Shown piece after piece: positions 1 to 8,909 of a DNA stretch of 51,137 nt. The notes under the pieces were generated by a model. That model was not told where the DNA came from. It did not search any database and worked only from the letters and a program-made list of their open reading frames with translations. The DNA is taken from positions 1 to 51,137 of the forward strand of contig NZ_RHOC01000013.1 in assembly GCF_003946145.1 (NCBI RefSeq). Direction: 5' to 3'. The position numbers and the translations under genes are program-made. How positions within the stretch are numbered: position 1 is the first letter of the stretch; every line of letters begins with the position of its first letter. The DNA is from Levilactobacillus huananensis (GTDB lineage: Bacteria > Bacillota > Bacilli > Lactobacillales > Lactobacillaceae).

Positions 1-13
1 TAGTTCTAGGCAT
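1..13 (-). CDS. Transposase, first four codons only (partial)
   Basis: An ATG at 11-13 on the minus strand opens a frame (MPRT) that leaves the window at base 1. It follows the hairpin of the putative IS end. The identity rests on the IS-like context, not on protein similarity. Confidence 0.3.
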
Positions 14-90
14 AATAAAGTCCCCTCAAAGTTAACAGATGAATTATACTTTTTCATCTGTCAACCTTAAGGGGACTATAGCAAACGCCA
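1..90 (-). mobile_element. 5' end of an insertion sequence running off the left edge
   Basis: On the minus strand the window ends inside what looks like the left end of an IS. A long near-perfect inverted repeat (arms 19-43 and 53-76) lies just upstream of an ATG at 13 reading outward (M-P-R-T...). The right end of the window has the same layout: hairpin, then a transposase-like start. A terminal CA at about 89-90 is the likely IS border, as IS3-type ends read TG...CA. Family and exact border are inferred; only four codons of the transposase are visible. Confidence 0.5.
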
Positions 91-108
91 GTTGCTAAGC
101 CGTGTTCA

Positions 109-145
109 AGCGAGCAAATTCGACATCGAATTTGCTCGCTTTTTT
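109..145 (+). terminator. Rho-independent terminator
   Basis: Perfect 15-bp stem (109-123 with 126-140) followed by a run of T. It would stop transcription coming from the left. No plus-strand gene is visible upstream in the window, so the IS may have inserted between a gene and its terminator. Confidence 0.75.
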
Positions 146-368
146 GTCTGATTAATTTTCAATTCATTCGAATCCCATCACCTACTTGGCGCTGCCTTCT
201 CACTGATATCTTAGCTAAGATTAGTCATGACTTTTTATCTGCCAATCAAGAATAAGCGTGTAATGTCCACCCTTCTTCACCTGCCAGCCCCTAATGGTTC
301 ATCAGAAAACATCATTAAAAGGAGACGGCGCCCCTTGTTATCTAGGACACCATCTCCTTAAATAAGCT

Positions 369-400
369 AAAAAGCACGTTGTCTAGTCAACGTGCTTTTT
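369..400. terminator. Bidirectional terminator at the end of the YibE/F pair
   Basis: AAAAAGCACGTTG pairs with CAACGTGCTTTTT, and the loop carries the stop codon of the minus-strand gene ending at 383. The A/T tails on both sides suit termination in both directions. Confidence 0.75.
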
Positions 401-1189
401 CTCATTATTCTGTTTAACCGCCATAGCTACCTGGTGGCGCCGTTGGCCGGTCACCGCTCTAGTCATAACCCAGGTCGTAATCGGCACCGTCAGAATGACA
501 CTGACCATGGCAAAGAGAATCATCAGGATCTCTGCCACAAAGACCTTATCATTTAAGATCTCACCAAATGAATAGTGGACACCGGTAAACCAGATGAACA
601 GGGCTAAAAAGCCTCCGAAGAAACCAAAAAAAAGGGTATTGAAGGTTGTCCCGATAATTTGCTTACCCACATCAATGCCATCCCGTAGGAGGCTCTTAAT
701 AGCCACCTGAGGATGTTGCTCTAGAATCTCACCTAATCCTGCCGCAATTGCCATAGCTGCCTCTGCAATGGCTCCTAGAGTGCTTAGAATTGCCGTCGCG
801 ATCGTCACCTGCGTAAAACTAACCCCGACCAGGACGGAAAGTCCCTCAAGGTCCTCGCTATCTTCGGGGCCGAACCCCTGTGCCATGGCCCAGTGTTCAA
901 CCGGCACAATCACTAGGATCAACCCGACGAGTACAATGGCCGAGGCAATAAAGGCCACAGTACTCGACAAATCATCCCCACTACTCATGAAGATTGTCAG
1001 GGCCAATACCAGCAAACCAACCACTAGCGTCACCGTCAACGCTGGAAATTGGAAGGCTACTAAAACCATCGCCAAAAACAAGAGGCCAAAGTTCAGAATT
1101 AAGGCCAGAAAGGATTGAATCCCCGCCTTGCCACCAACTAAAGCCATTAGTAGTAAGAGCACAAGCCCTAGCACACTAATAGTACTCAT
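383..1189 (-). CDS. YibE/F family membrane protein (second gene of pair)
   Basis: A 268-residue, very hydrophobic protein with about seven predicted membrane segments and no large soluble domain. It resembles the C-terminal membrane half of YibE/F family proteins, whose function is not established. Features shared with its neighbour include the segment SLLRDGIDVGKQIIGTTFNTLFFGF, equivalent to the FKSGRQIGSTIMGPLINVLFF region of the upstream protein, so the two look like paralogues. The start ATG overlaps the stop of the upstream gene by four bases (ATGA), implying translational coupling and probably a heteromeric membrane complex. The C-terminus is a short basic tail (RRHQ...NNEKKH). Confidence 0.8.
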   Translation of the reverse strand: MSTISVLGLVLLLLMALVGGKAGIQSFLALILNFGLLFLAMVLVAFQFPALTVTLVVGLLVLALTIFMSSGDDLSSTVAFIASAIVLVGLILVIVPVEHWAMAQGFGPEDSEDLEGLSVLVGVSFTQVTIATAILSTLGAIAEAAMAIAAGLGEILEQHPQVAIKSLLRDGIDVGKQIIGTTFNTLFFGFFGGFLALFIWFTGVHYSFGEILNDKVFVAEILMILFAMVSVILTVPITTWVMTRAVTGQRRHQVAMAVKQNNEKKHVD

Positions 1190-2304
1190 TGTGTCACCTT
1201 CTTTATCATCAATCGACTTGCTAAGAAACTAGCCAGTGGAACGGCTAAGACGATCCCAATCCCACTGATGAGACTCTGCACGACCCCCATCGACATGTTC
1301 ATCGCAAAAGTGTATCCCCAACTATTGCCATTTCTTAGGTACAAAATCCCCATCGGAAAGGTATCAGCCACGAAGATGAAGAAGAGAACATTGATCAAGG
1401 GACCCATAATGGTACTGCCAATCTGACGACCGGATTTGAAAATTTGACGAGCGTCCAGTTCTGGCCGCTCCCGTTTCAGCGCAAACAATGAGGAGATAAT
1501 ATCAGTCGACTCATCCATGACTGCCCCGAGCGATCCCAATAACGTTTCCGCCAAGAACAAGGGGCGAGGAAGCTGCGTGACATATTCCATGGCCTCGTAA
1601 TGCATCCCCTTCTCATGAGTAAAATGGAAGACTAGTAGCGCAATCAGCAAAGCCAGTATCGTTCCACTGAGCGTCGTGGCTAAGGTGATCACCATCTGAC
1701 GCGTCCCCCCTAACACCAACCACAACGTTAACGCGGCAAATACGATAGCTAAGCTCCCAAAAATCCAGAGAACCCGTGCCCCTTGCGTCGAGCCATTTAA
1801 CAGAATTGCCATTAGAAACAAGACCCCATTGAGGGCTACGCTGAGAAAGGCCATGAACCCACTAAACTGCATGATGAGCAGGAGTAATCCCACGACGACC
1901 CAGAGCATCAAGACCAGCGGTCCATCCCGTTTCAAGTCTTTCACAGTTCCACTCAAGTTGCCGTGGTGGTGATGCAACGTCACGAAGAGCTGACTTCCCA
2001 CTCGGTACCGTTGATCCATCGCCTTGGACCGGGAGTACACATTATTCAGGGTAATTGTCTTCCCGGCATACCGGCCGTTTAGAATCTTGCCAGCCAAAAG
2101 CTGTTTGGTCTGGATGTCCTGGTTATGAAAATCATCTTCCACTGTTGTTCTCTGTTGTGTCCGGACCTGTGTGACCCTGATGATCGGTTCGTGATACCAA
2201 CGCGCATTGTGCTGGGTTACCCAGACGAGTAGACCTCCGATGGCGATGACCACCAACCAGGCAACAAGCATCGTTGTCCGACGCTTATGTAAATTTTTCT
2301 GCAT
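1186..2304 (-). CDS. YibE/F family membrane protein (first gene of pair)
   Basis: This 372-residue protein has a basic N-terminus, one membrane segment at about residues 12-30, an external domain to about residue 125 (containing a HHHH stretch near 111-114), then roughly seven membrane segments. This is the usual YibE/F layout in lactobacilli, where the genes occur in tandem. The start is supported by an AGGGA ribosome site just upstream of 2304. It is the promoter-proximal gene of a two-gene operon that ends at the hairpin at 369-400. Substrate and function are unknown; a transport or permease-like role is only an inference from topology. Confidence 0.8.
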   Translation of the reverse strand: MQKNLHKRRTTMLVAWLVVIAIGGLLVWVTQHNARWYHEPIIRVTQVRTQQRTTVEDDFHNQDIQTKQLLAGKILNGRYAGKTITLNNVYSRSKAMDQRYRVGSQLFVTLHHHHGNLSGTVKDLKRDGPLVLMLWVVVGLLLLIMQFSGFMAFLSVALNGVLFLMAILLNGSTQGARVLWIFGSLAIVFAALTLWLVLGGTRQMVITLATTLSGTILALLIALLVFHFTHEKGMHYEAMEYVTQLPRPLFLAETLLGSLGAVMDESTDIISSLFALKRERPELDARQIFKSGRQIGSTIMGPLINVLFFIFVADTFPMGILYLRNGNSWGYTFAMNMSMGVVQSLISGIGIVLAVPLASFLASRLMIKKVTQ

Positions 2305-2461
2305 CTTCCCTGTCCCTTCTCAACTTGCCGTGTTATCATTCTCAATATAACACTCTTTCAGGGTCAGCCTCGGCGTCAATATAAACTTTAATAAAATCAC
2401 AGCAATCCCTATTCTACCAACCTTACCAGGGTGTTAATCATTGGGGATTATGCTGTAAGCC

Positions 2462-2490
2462 TTGCATTCCCTGAGAAAAAACAGTACAAT
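2462..2490 (+). promoter_or_regulatory. Promoter of the small basic protein gene
   Basis: TTGCAT (2462-2467) and TACAAT (2485-2490) are spaced by 17 bases. The -10 overlaps a perfect inverted repeat, AATAACA-6-TGTTATT (2489-2508), which could be an operator or an early stem in the transcript. Confidence 0.65.
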
Positions 2491-2530
2491 AACAGTCGAT
2501 TGTTATTTTAATTAAGCGAGGGTTCATACA

Positions 2531-2647
2531 ATGAGAAAAGCACATCCAAATGGCGTACAAGGCCGGCGGAAGGTTAACCGTAAAAAGGACCGGAAGCGCC
2601 GCGACGACATTTCAAACTTACAACGTTGGTTAAAGGATAAGAAGTAA
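2531..2647 (+). CDS. Small very basic protein (38 aa)
   Basis: The frame reads MRKAHPNGVQ...WLKDKK. Sixteen of 38 residues are Arg or Lys, with a central run KVNRKKDRKRRDD. It has its own promoter (2462-2490), a GAGGG-type ribosome site and a strong terminator immediately after (2664-2696), so it is a complete monocistronic unit rather than a chance frame. The composition suggests nucleic acid or ribosome binding, but I do not recognise the family. It lies between the divergent YibE/F operon and convergent uspA-type gene. Confidence 0.75.
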   Translation: MRKAHPNGVQGRRKVNRKKDRKRRDDISNLQRWLKDKK

Positions 2648-2663
2648 CCAAACGTTTCGACTG

Positions 2664-2696
2664 AAAAGAGACCGGATTTTTCCGGTCTCTTTTTTT
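2664..2696 (+). terminator. Rho-independent terminator
   Basis: AAAAGAGACCGG pairs with CCGGTCTCTTTT around a short loop and is followed by more T. It ends the 38-aa gene. Confidence 0.9.
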
Positions 2697-2705
2697 ATGC
2701 CTAAA

Positions 2706-2742
2706 TTGAAAGGAAGGTCCAGCAATATCTGCCGAACCTTCC
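2706..2742 (-). terminator. Probable terminator of the universal stress protein gene
   Basis: On the minus strand GGAAGGT pairs with ACCTTCC around a loop that can pair further, followed by TTTCAATTTA. The T tract is weak. Confidence 0.5.
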
Positions 2743-2756
2743 CAATCGTAGTCAAT

Positions 2757-3185
2757 TTAATCAACGACTAAAACGCTGGTCTCTGAGTGGTGCACCACGT
2801 AACTCGTGGTTGAACCCATGATAGCCCGTCCCAATCCGTGAACTCCCGAACGACCAATCACAGTCAAGTCGGTGTGGAGTTTCTCCGGAAAAGTCTGCGC
2901 GATAGATGGTTTAGCAAGCCCCGTCGTGAAGTGCGTTTCCACGGGAATTCCCGCATCCTTAACTTCTTGAACGGCACCATCTAAGAATTTGGCGGCTGCC
3001 TTTTTAAAGTGTGTCACAATTTCATTGCCAAATTCCGCGCCATAGTGGGCATATGTCTGATCACTGGCGACGGCCACGATGAACAATTTGGCACCCAGCT
3101 TTTGCGCTAACTTAATAGCCTCGTTCAAAGCAGCATGGGCATTCTTACTCCCATCCATTGGTACTAAAATGCGTTCATACATCAT
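2757..3185 (-). CDS. Universal stress protein, UspA family
   Basis: A 142-residue single-domain Usp. It opens with YERILVPMDGSKNAHAALNEA, the first strand and helix of the fold, and contains the ATP-binding type loop VIGRSGVHGLGRAIMGSTTSYVVHHSETSVLVV (G-2x-G-9x-G-S/T pattern), so it is likely the nucleotide-binding subclass. It is cytoplasmic and single-gene. The start has two adjacent ATG codons; either may be used behind a GGACGGG ribosome site. The partner or stress signal cannot be told from sequence. Confidence 0.9.
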   Translation of the reverse strand: MMYERILVPMDGSKNAHAALNEAIKLAQKLGAKLFIVAVASDQTYAHYGAEFGNEIVTHFKKAAAKFLDGAVQEVKDAGIPVETHFTTGLAKPSIAQTFPEKLHTDLTVIGRSGVHGLGRAIMGSTTSYVVHHSETSVLVVD

Positions 3186-3396
3186 AACCCGTCCTTTCCA
3201 TAGTAAACCATATATGTGGTATCGCTTTCAACAACTTCATCATATCAGGAAAAAGCCCGGTATGGAAGGCTTTTGACCCATTTATCACGAGACTCTTAGA
3301 GAGCATAGCAAAATGTTAGCCAATTCTCATTCTCGCTTTTTGTTCGGAATGTGGTAAGATGTATCAAGTAAATTAATTAGAGGGATGGATAACATA

Positions 3397-4281
3397 ATGA
3401 AAAAGCTATTGTTGGGCACCCTGGGGTTACTCGCACTAACTCTCGCCGGCTGTTCAAACGACCAACTAACCACCAAAAAGAGTAGCTACCGTCCAACCGC
3501 TTTGACCGCTGTTATCAAGGGGACGGCCAAGACTAAGCGCGTCAACTATCAAATCGATAACCAAACTAAGAAGTCTGTTGCAGTTAAGGGCGGGACCTAC
3601 TTCTTCCAAGTTCCTGCTGCAACGACTAAACAGTCAGTTAAGATCAGTGCAGGAAACACTAAGAAATCTGTTACCGTCTATCCAGTTAAATCTCTGGGCA
3701 ATTACAAAAAGTTTGCAGCTAAATACAATCAGATGATGATTGCCAGCTACCTGTCAACTAAGACCCAGAAACAGCTTCAGCAGGCACAGAAGAATCAAGC
3801 CGCCACCAAGAAAAAGTTGACTGATTTGGCCCAAACTGACCCTGCCGCAGCAGCTGTTGCTGTTCAGCAACAACAAGCTGCAGCAAAAAAGATGCAGGCC
3901 AAGATGGTCACGGCCAAACGTCAGGCCAAGGATGACCTCTTGCCAACTACGACCAAAGATGGTCTTAAAAACCTGGTTGATACCAAGTACACCACGGTTC
4001 GGGCCAATGTTCAGGATGGTAAGTTGATGGGCTTAGCTCTGATAACACCTATTAAGCAAATGAAGGAAAAGACCGGCCAAAAGAAGTTCGGAACAACCTT
4101 TGCTTTGTTGGGAACGACCCTGGACACTGAACCTAAGACGGTGATGAAAAAGTTCAAGAAGGTTCTGAAGGACGCTAAGAAGAATAGTTCCTCCACAACG
4201 ACCAAGACCATCACTTCTAAGGGCATCAAGTTCAACACCGGTTTCTCAACCGATACTCTCTACATCTACATGACAAAATAA
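3397..4281 (+). CDS. Lys/Ala/Gln-rich lipoprotein of unknown function
   Basis: The start at 3397 is chosen over the in-frame ATG at 3385 because AGAGGG sits directly against the earlier codon. The protein starts MKKLLLGTLGLLALTLAGCSN, a lipoprotein signal with lipobox LAGC, so it is anchored to the outer face of the membrane. A beta-rich segment follows, then an Ala/Gln/Lys-rich stretch (about residues 120-190) that is probably a coiled coil, then a C-terminal domain. Composition is heavily Lys and Thr. I do not recognise a family. It is transcribed alone and ends at a terminator (4293-4329). Confidence 0.8.
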   Translation: MKKLLLGTLGLLALTLAGCSNDQLTTKKSSYRPTALTAVIKGTAKTKRVNYQIDNQTKKSVAVKGGTYFFQVPAATTKQSVKISAGNTKKSVTVYPVKSLGNYKKFAAKYNQMMIASYLSTKTQKQLQQAQKNQAATKKKLTDLAQTDPAAAAVAVQQQQAAAKKMQAKMVTAKRQAKDDLLPTTTKDGLKNLVDTKYTTVRANVQDGKLMGLALITPIKQMKEKTGQKKFGTTFALLGTTLDTEPKTVMKKFKKVLKDAKKNSSSTTTKTITSKGIKFNTGFSTDTLYIYMTK

Positions 4282-4292
4282 AGGGCTAAATC

Positions 4293-4329
4293 GAGTCCAC
4301 GAAGTCAACAGGCTTCGCGGACTTTTTGT
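4293..4329 (+). terminator. Rho-independent terminator
   Basis: GTCC-A-CGAAG pairs with CTTCG-C-GGAC, followed by TTTTTGTTT, just after the lipoprotein gene. Confidence 0.85.
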
Positions 4330-4588
4330 TTACAATAACAAGATTTCGCCTAAGAAGCTGGATCCACACATTCCCGCCAACACTCGCCTTCACCCTCTCA
4401 CCCGGGGTCGAAGTGCAAATTGAGATTACAAACTGAATAGGCCAAACTATTCGTGTCTAAGCGCAATCATTTTTATCCCACTCATTGAGGCGGCATAATA
4501 ACGGTATGCTGATGTAGTGAAGTTGCGTGGCTATTTTGTCACGCAAGGATTGTTATGCCAGCACCAGTGTTTTCAAGGGGGGAGTATC

Positions 4589-5092
4589 ATGCAAAACGAA
4601 GAAAGGGTATTCGAAGCATTCCTGCGGCAGTATCGCGAGATTTTCCGAGTGATGATTAACGCGGCTGAACAAATCACCGGCCAATACTCGGTTAGTTTCG
4701 AACAGTATCTGTTGTTGAAACAAATCCATGAACAACGAAACATCACTTTAAGTGAATTGGCGGACGCCACTCACACCACGCGTTCGGCAGCAGCTCGAAA
4801 GTTACGGGCTCTTTTGCTCGACGGATTCGTTGAACAAGAGGCCAAGATGGATGATCGTCGGGTCAAGTACCTTCGCCTGACCACTAAAGGCGTTACGGTT
4901 GAACACGACATCCGTCAAGCCTTCCTACAAAGTGCGCGGACTTGGGAAGAAATTCCAGCAAACATGAAGCCCGCGAACATCAACGATTTCTTCACGCAGT
5001 ATCAACAGAATATCGCGATTTGGGATCGAACCCGGCCAAAGTTCCGGCGTCCGGTACTCCGTGCAAAGCGCAAAGCTTTAGGTGGCGAGTAG
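4589..5092 (+). CDS. MarR-family transcriptional regulator
   Basis: The start at 4589 follows the strong AGGGGGGAG site; an upstream in-frame start at 4517 lacks one. The 167-residue protein has the MarR winged-helix order: N-terminal helix, ITLSELADATHTTRSAAARKLRALLLDGFVEQEAKMDDRRVKYLRLTTKG (recognition helix and the DDRR wing), then a dimerisation helix. The C-terminal tail is long and basic (RTRPKFRRPVLRAKRKAL), beyond the usual MarR end. No obvious target gene is adjacent, so it may control itself or the downstream pepO. Confidence 0.9.
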   Translation: MQNEERVFEAFLRQYREIFRVMINAAEQITGQYSVSFEQYLLLKQIHEQRNITLSELADATHTTRSAAARKLRALLLDGFVEQEAKMDDRRVKYLRLTTKGVTVEHDIRQAFLQSARTWEEIPANMKPANINDFFTQYQQNIAIWDRTRPKFRRPVLRAKRKALGGE

Positions 5093-5096
5093 CCCA

Positions 5097-5135
5097 AATA
5101 ACAGGGTCAAGACGCTTCGTCTTGACCCTGTTATT
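5097..5135. terminator. Perfect hairpin after the MarR gene
   Basis: An 18-bp perfect stem with a three-base loop (5097-5114 with 5118-5135). The T run is short (TTATTATG), so it may act as a terminator or a 3' stabilising structure. Confidence 0.6.
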
Positions 5136-5240
5136 ATGGCCTTTGATTGGTTTTATTAAATTATGATGATAAAAAAGTTTCCTTTTAAAGGCAAATGGGT
5201 TAACCTGTGTCTAACGACTAATTTTAAGGAGGATTTTTGT

Positions 5241-7196
5241 ATGCGATTTAATCATTTCTCAGCACAACCTTCTACCAACGGTACAACCGCCGGTGACATC
5301 AATTCAGCGCTCTTAAAACAAGACCTTTACGAAGCGGTCAATGGTAAATGGGCTGAAACAGCCACTATTCCTGGTGACCACGCCTCGACCGGTGGCTTCA
5401 TGGATCTGGTTGACGGCATCGAAAAGACTTTAATGAGCGACTTTGCTGATCTCTTAGCTGGTAAGCTAAAGCCTGCCAATCCAGAAATGACCGAGTTCAA
5501 AAAGCTCTACGCTATGACAAGTGATACCCAAAAAAGAGAAGCTACGGGAACGGCACCTTTGAAACCCTGGTTGGCCAAAATTGAAGCCCTTCAAAACTGG
5601 GCCGATCTCAGTGACCACTTGGCCGAGTGGTATCAAAAGGGACTCCCAACGCCGATCACGATGACGGTAGAGCCCGATATGAAAGATACCAGCCGTTATG
5701 CCCTATTCGTGGACGCCCCTGATCTCTTCCTACCTGACAAAACTTATTATGAACCGGGCAACGCCGCAGCTAAACAACTCCTACCAATCTTCACGCAGAC
5801 GGCTGTGAAACTACTTGAGCTGAATGGTTATTCGGCTGACAGGGCTGCAACCATCGTCGAACAAGCCAAGGCTTTTGATGCTCAAATTGCACCTCACGTA
5901 AAGTCTTCCGAAGAAGCGGCCGACTACGTGAAGATGTACAATCCTCGCACACTCAGCGACGTGGATGCCCAGGTCAGCCAATTAGACTTGACGGCTGCCT
6001 TCACTCAGGTCTTACATGACACGCCGACTGAAGTTATTCTGCCACAGCCTGCCTTCTTCGACGCTGCTAATGACATCTTGACTCCTGCCAACTTTGAAAA
6101 TCTGAAGAGTTGGATGCTAGTCGGCGCCATCTTCGATGCCACCGGCGTTTTGACCGAAGAATATCGGCAGGTCGGGGGCACGTACAGTCGCGCCCTCTCT
6201 GGTAAAAAGGAGGCCCGTTCACCGGAAAAAGCCGCCTTTTACTTGGCAACTGGAAGCTTCTCCCAAGTTGTTGGGGATTATTACGGTCGGAAATACTTCG
6301 GTGAAACTGCCAAGGCCGACGTGCGTAACATGGTCCTAAAAATGACGCATGTTTACCAACAGCGGCTTAAGACCAACGACTGGTTAAGTGCCGCGACCCG
6401 TGAGAAAGCGATCGTTAAATTACAAAAGTTAACCATCAAGGTTGGTTACCCCGACCAGATTGACCCACTCTACTCGCAATTCCACGTTGACACCACCGAA
6501 TCATTATTCGATAACATTCAACACTTCGGTGAATTGGCTCTGGCTGACGAATTCGGTCACTGGGGTCACCCGGTTGATCGTGACCGTTGGGAAATGAGTG
6601 CCAACACCGTCAACGCCTACTACTCCCCAACTAACAACGAAATTGTCTTCCCAGCGGCTATCCTGCAGAAGCCATTCTACAGTTTGGACCAGTCCAGCAG
6701 CGCCAATTATGGTGGGATTGGGGCCGTCATTGCCCACGAAATCTCACATGCCTTTGACAATAATGGGGCTCAATTCGATGAATTTGGGAATCTCAATAAC
6801 TGGTGGACGGATGCCGACCTGTCTCACTTCCAAGACCTGGCACAAGCCATGATCAAAGAATTTGATGGCATTGAATTTGCTGGTCAAAAGGTCAATGGAA
6901 AGCTAACCGTTTCTGAAAATATCGCCGATGGTGGGGGCCTAAGCTGTGCGCTAGAGGCCGCTAAATCTGCTGACGATGTCGACCTGCGTGCCTTCTTCAT
7001 CAACTGGGCTAACGTTTGGCGGATGAAGGCCACGACCGAATACATGCAACTCTTGCTATCGATTGACGTGCACGCCCCGGCTAAGCTTCGGGCCAACGTC
7101 CAAGTCAAGAACCTCGATGACTTCTTCACGACCTTTAACGTGCAACCTGGAGATGCCATGTACTTGGCACCAGCAGACCGCGTTAAGATCTGGTAA
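5241..7196 (+). CDS. pepO: M13-family neutral endopeptidase (PepO)
   Basis: The start at 5241 follows AAGGAGG; the earlier in-frame ATG at 5163 has none. The 651-residue protein has the M13 layout: long N-terminal helical domain and C-terminal catalytic domain. The zinc site is complete: HEISH (H499, E500, H503) and ENIADGGG (E559, D563), with the substrate-strand motif NAYYSPTNNEIVFPAAIL before it. There is no signal peptide, so it is an intracellular oligopeptidase, as in lactic acid bacteria, trimming peptides taken up by Opp systems. The window also contains two OppA-type binding proteins. Confidence 0.95.
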   Translation: MRFNHFSAQPSTNGTTAGDINSALLKQDLYEAVNGKWAETATIPGDHASTGGFMDLVDGIEKTLMSDFADLLAGKLKPANPEMTEFKKLYAMTSDTQKREATGTAPLKPWLAKIEALQNWADLSDHLAEWYQKGLPTPITMTVEPDMKDTSRYALFVDAPDLFLPDKTYYEPGNAAAKQLLPIFTQTAVKLLELNGYSADRAATIVEQAKAFDAQIAPHVKSSEEAADYVKMYNPRTLSDVDAQVSQLDLTAAFTQVLHDTPTEVILPQPAFFDAANDILTPANFENLKSWMLVGAIFDATGVLTEEYRQVGGTYSRALSGKKEARSPEKAAFYLATGSFSQVVGDYYGRKYFGETAKADVRNMVLKMTHVYQQRLKTNDWLSAATREKAIVKLQKLTIKVGYPDQIDPLYSQFHVDTTESLFDNIQHFGELALADEFGHWGHPVDRDRWEMSANTVNAYYSPTNNEIVFPAAILQKPFYSLDQSSSANYGGIGAVIAHEISHAFDNNGAQFDEFGNLNNWWTDADLSHFQDLAQAMIKEFDGIEFAGQKVNGKLTVSENIADGGGLSCALEAAKSADDVDLRAFFINWANVWRMKATTEYMQLLLSIDVHAPAKLRANVQVKNLDDFFTTFNVQPGDAMYLAPADRVKIW

Positions 7197-7218
7197 CTTA
7201 AGTTTGTCATCATTAAAA

Positions 7219-7257
7219 ACGTTGTGCTAGCAACTTAAGCTGGCACAACTTTTTTTT
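7219..7257 (+). terminator. Rho-independent terminator of pepO
   Basis: GTTGTGC-T-AGC pairs with GC-TG-GCACAAC and is followed by TTTTTTTT. Confidence 0.9.
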
Positions 7258-7518
7258 CGTCCAATTGATTGGATTCACTTGCCGATCAGCGCTGATCCAT
7301 GTCCGCACCGTTCCTTAGTAACGGTTGGAAATAACTTAATCTGTCCCGAAAACCAACATTCTCGGTGAAGATCAGGTTAGCCGTCGTCATCAACACCCAT
7401 TAATCTGATTTCACAATTGTCTTTCTCACGACCTCCCTATCGAATGAGAAACGATTCTCCAAGCTTGTTCACTTTCCTATTGGTGCGAAGCCATTTCGAT
7501 TATCTCGTATATGTACAC
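7258..7518. other. Convergent intergenic stretch, no feature seen
   Basis: About 260 bases between the pepO and galE terminators. I see no ORF with a ribosome site and no strong repeat. Confidence 0.5.
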
Positions 7519-7556
7519 TAAAAAAGGATCCATTAGCAGTACTAGCCAATGAATCC
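7519..7556 (-). terminator. Rho-independent terminator of galE
   Basis: On the minus strand AGGATTCATTGGCTA pairs with TAGCTAATGGATCCT-like sequence (two mismatches) and is followed by TTTTTTAG. Confidence 0.8.
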
Positions 7557-7596
7557 TGAAACTATTCTTAATTAATAAGGTTCCCCGCTGTCGCGC

Positions 7597-8598
7597 TTAT
7601 ACCTCTTGGAAATCGGCATACCCGGCCGGATGCTTTTGCTTCCAGTTCCACGCGGTTCGAATAATATCATCCACATTGTCAAATTGTGGCTGCCAGTTCA
7701 GCACCTCACGAGCCTTGTCACTAGCCGCAATTAAGGTGCTGGGATCACCGGCCCGTCGCGGCGCCATGTTGGCGGGAATCGCCTTGCCAGTCACGCGACG
7801 CGCGGCTTCCAATATTTCAAGATTAGAGAAACCGGTTGACGAACCAAGGTTAAAGGCATCGCTGACATTGTGGTCTTGGAGGTAGGTCAACGCTAAAATA
7901 TGGGCATCCACCAAATCAACCACGTGAACGTAGTCTCTAACATTCGTCCCATCCTTTGTCGGATAGTCATCCCCAAAGATAGCCAGTTCCTGTCGTTCTC
8001 CGGCAGCCACCTGGAGGATAATCGGGATCAAGTGGGTTTCAGGATGATGGTCTTCTCCGATACTACCATCTTCCTTGGCACCAGCCACGTTAAAGTATCG
8101 CAACGCAATAAACTTAATTCCGTATGCGTCGTCCGCCCAGTGCATGATTTTTTCCATCATGAGCTTACTTTCACCATACGGGTTCGTCGGAATTTGAGGA
8201 TCGGTCTCTCGAATGGGAATCTGTCGGGGTTCACCATACGTAGCCGCCGTTGAGGAGAATACAATTCGTTTCACATGATGTTGCTTCATCACTTCTAGCA
8301 GTGTCACCATACCGGACGTGTTGTTATCAAAATACTTCAGTGGGGCCTGCATCGACTCTGGCACGATTGAAAATGCCGCAAAGTGAATGACCCCTTCAAT
8401 CTTTTCACGATCGAAAACGTCATTTAGAAAACTCTTGTCACGAACGTCCCCTTCATAGAATCGGGCCTTGGAATTGACCGCCGCGCGATGACCGGTGACT
8501 AGGTTATCAACTACTGACACATCATAACCACGTTGAATCAATCGATCAACGGCATGGGAACCGATATAGCCCGCGCCACCTAAGACTAAAACTGTCAT
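7597..8598 (-). CDS. galE: UDP-glucose 4-epimerase
   Basis: The start at 8598 follows GAGGAGGAG; a longer in-frame extension to 8751 is not credible. The 333-residue protein shows the extended SDR fold: NAD loop GGAGYIGS (residues 7-14), catalytic S115/S116 and Y141-x3-K145 (NPYGESK), and substrate-binding HLIP and NVRDYVHV motifs. It interconverts UDP-glucose and UDP-galactose in the cytoplasm. The next gene upstream is pgm, so the pair supplies UDP-sugars (glucose-1-P and UDP-Gal) for cell-surface polymers and galactose use. A structured stretch lies in the 5' leader (8753-8812). Confidence 0.96.
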   Translation of the reverse strand: MTVLVLGGAGYIGSHAVDRLIQRGYDVSVVDNLVTGHRAAVNSKARFYEGDVRDKSFLNDVFDREKIEGVIHFAAFSIVPESMQAPLKYFDNNTSGMVTLLEVMKQHHVKRIVFSSTAATYGEPRQIPIRETDPQIPTNPYGESKLMMEKIMHWADDAYGIKFIALRYFNVAGAKEDGSIGEDHHPETHLIPIILQVAAGERQELAIFGDDYPTKDGTNVRDYVHVVDLVDAHILALTYLQDHNVSDAFNLGSSTGFSNLEILEAARRVTGKAIPANMAPRRAGDPSTLIAASDKAREVLNWQPQFDNVDDIIRTAWNWKQKHPAGYADFQEV

Positions 8599-8752
8599 GG
8601 GTAAACTCCTCCTCAAATTGACTGTGATGTGTTTATTTTCCATCATTTTACCGAACTTGACCAGTCCTAATTGTGAAACAACCCAAATGTAACCCTTTTT
8701 TAACCCCTGTCTTCTTAAGATTACCATTCGCCCGTCTAAATCCAAACTCAAA

Positions 8753-8812
8753 GCCCCGCAAAGACGTCAGTCTGATCGGGTGCCAAACGCACCCATCTGA
8801 AGACCCTGGGGC
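8753..8812. other. Nested hairpin between pgm and galE
   Basis: GCCCC (8753-8757) pairs with GGGGC (8808-8812); inside, GTCT pairs with AGAC and GGGTGC (8778-8783) with GCACCC (8789-8794) around loop CAAAC, extended by GAT/ATC. There is no T tract, so it is not a normal terminator. It lies roughly 150-215 bases upstream of the galE start on that strand and may be a leader structure. Confidence 0.35.
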
Positions 8813-8863
8813 ACGCCGTTTATTGTCTGATTTTCCCACGAATCGGCCTGAAATGTTTGGCAT

Positions 8864-8893
8864 ACAAAAATTCTGGGTATTTAATCCCAGACT
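8864..8893 (-). terminator. Rho-independent terminator of pgm
   Basis: On the minus strand TCTGGG pairs with CCCAGA around an 8-base loop, followed by ATTTTTG, about 20 bases after the pgm stop. Confidence 0.75.
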
Positions 8894-8909
8894 CTTAAAA
8901 TATTTGGTT

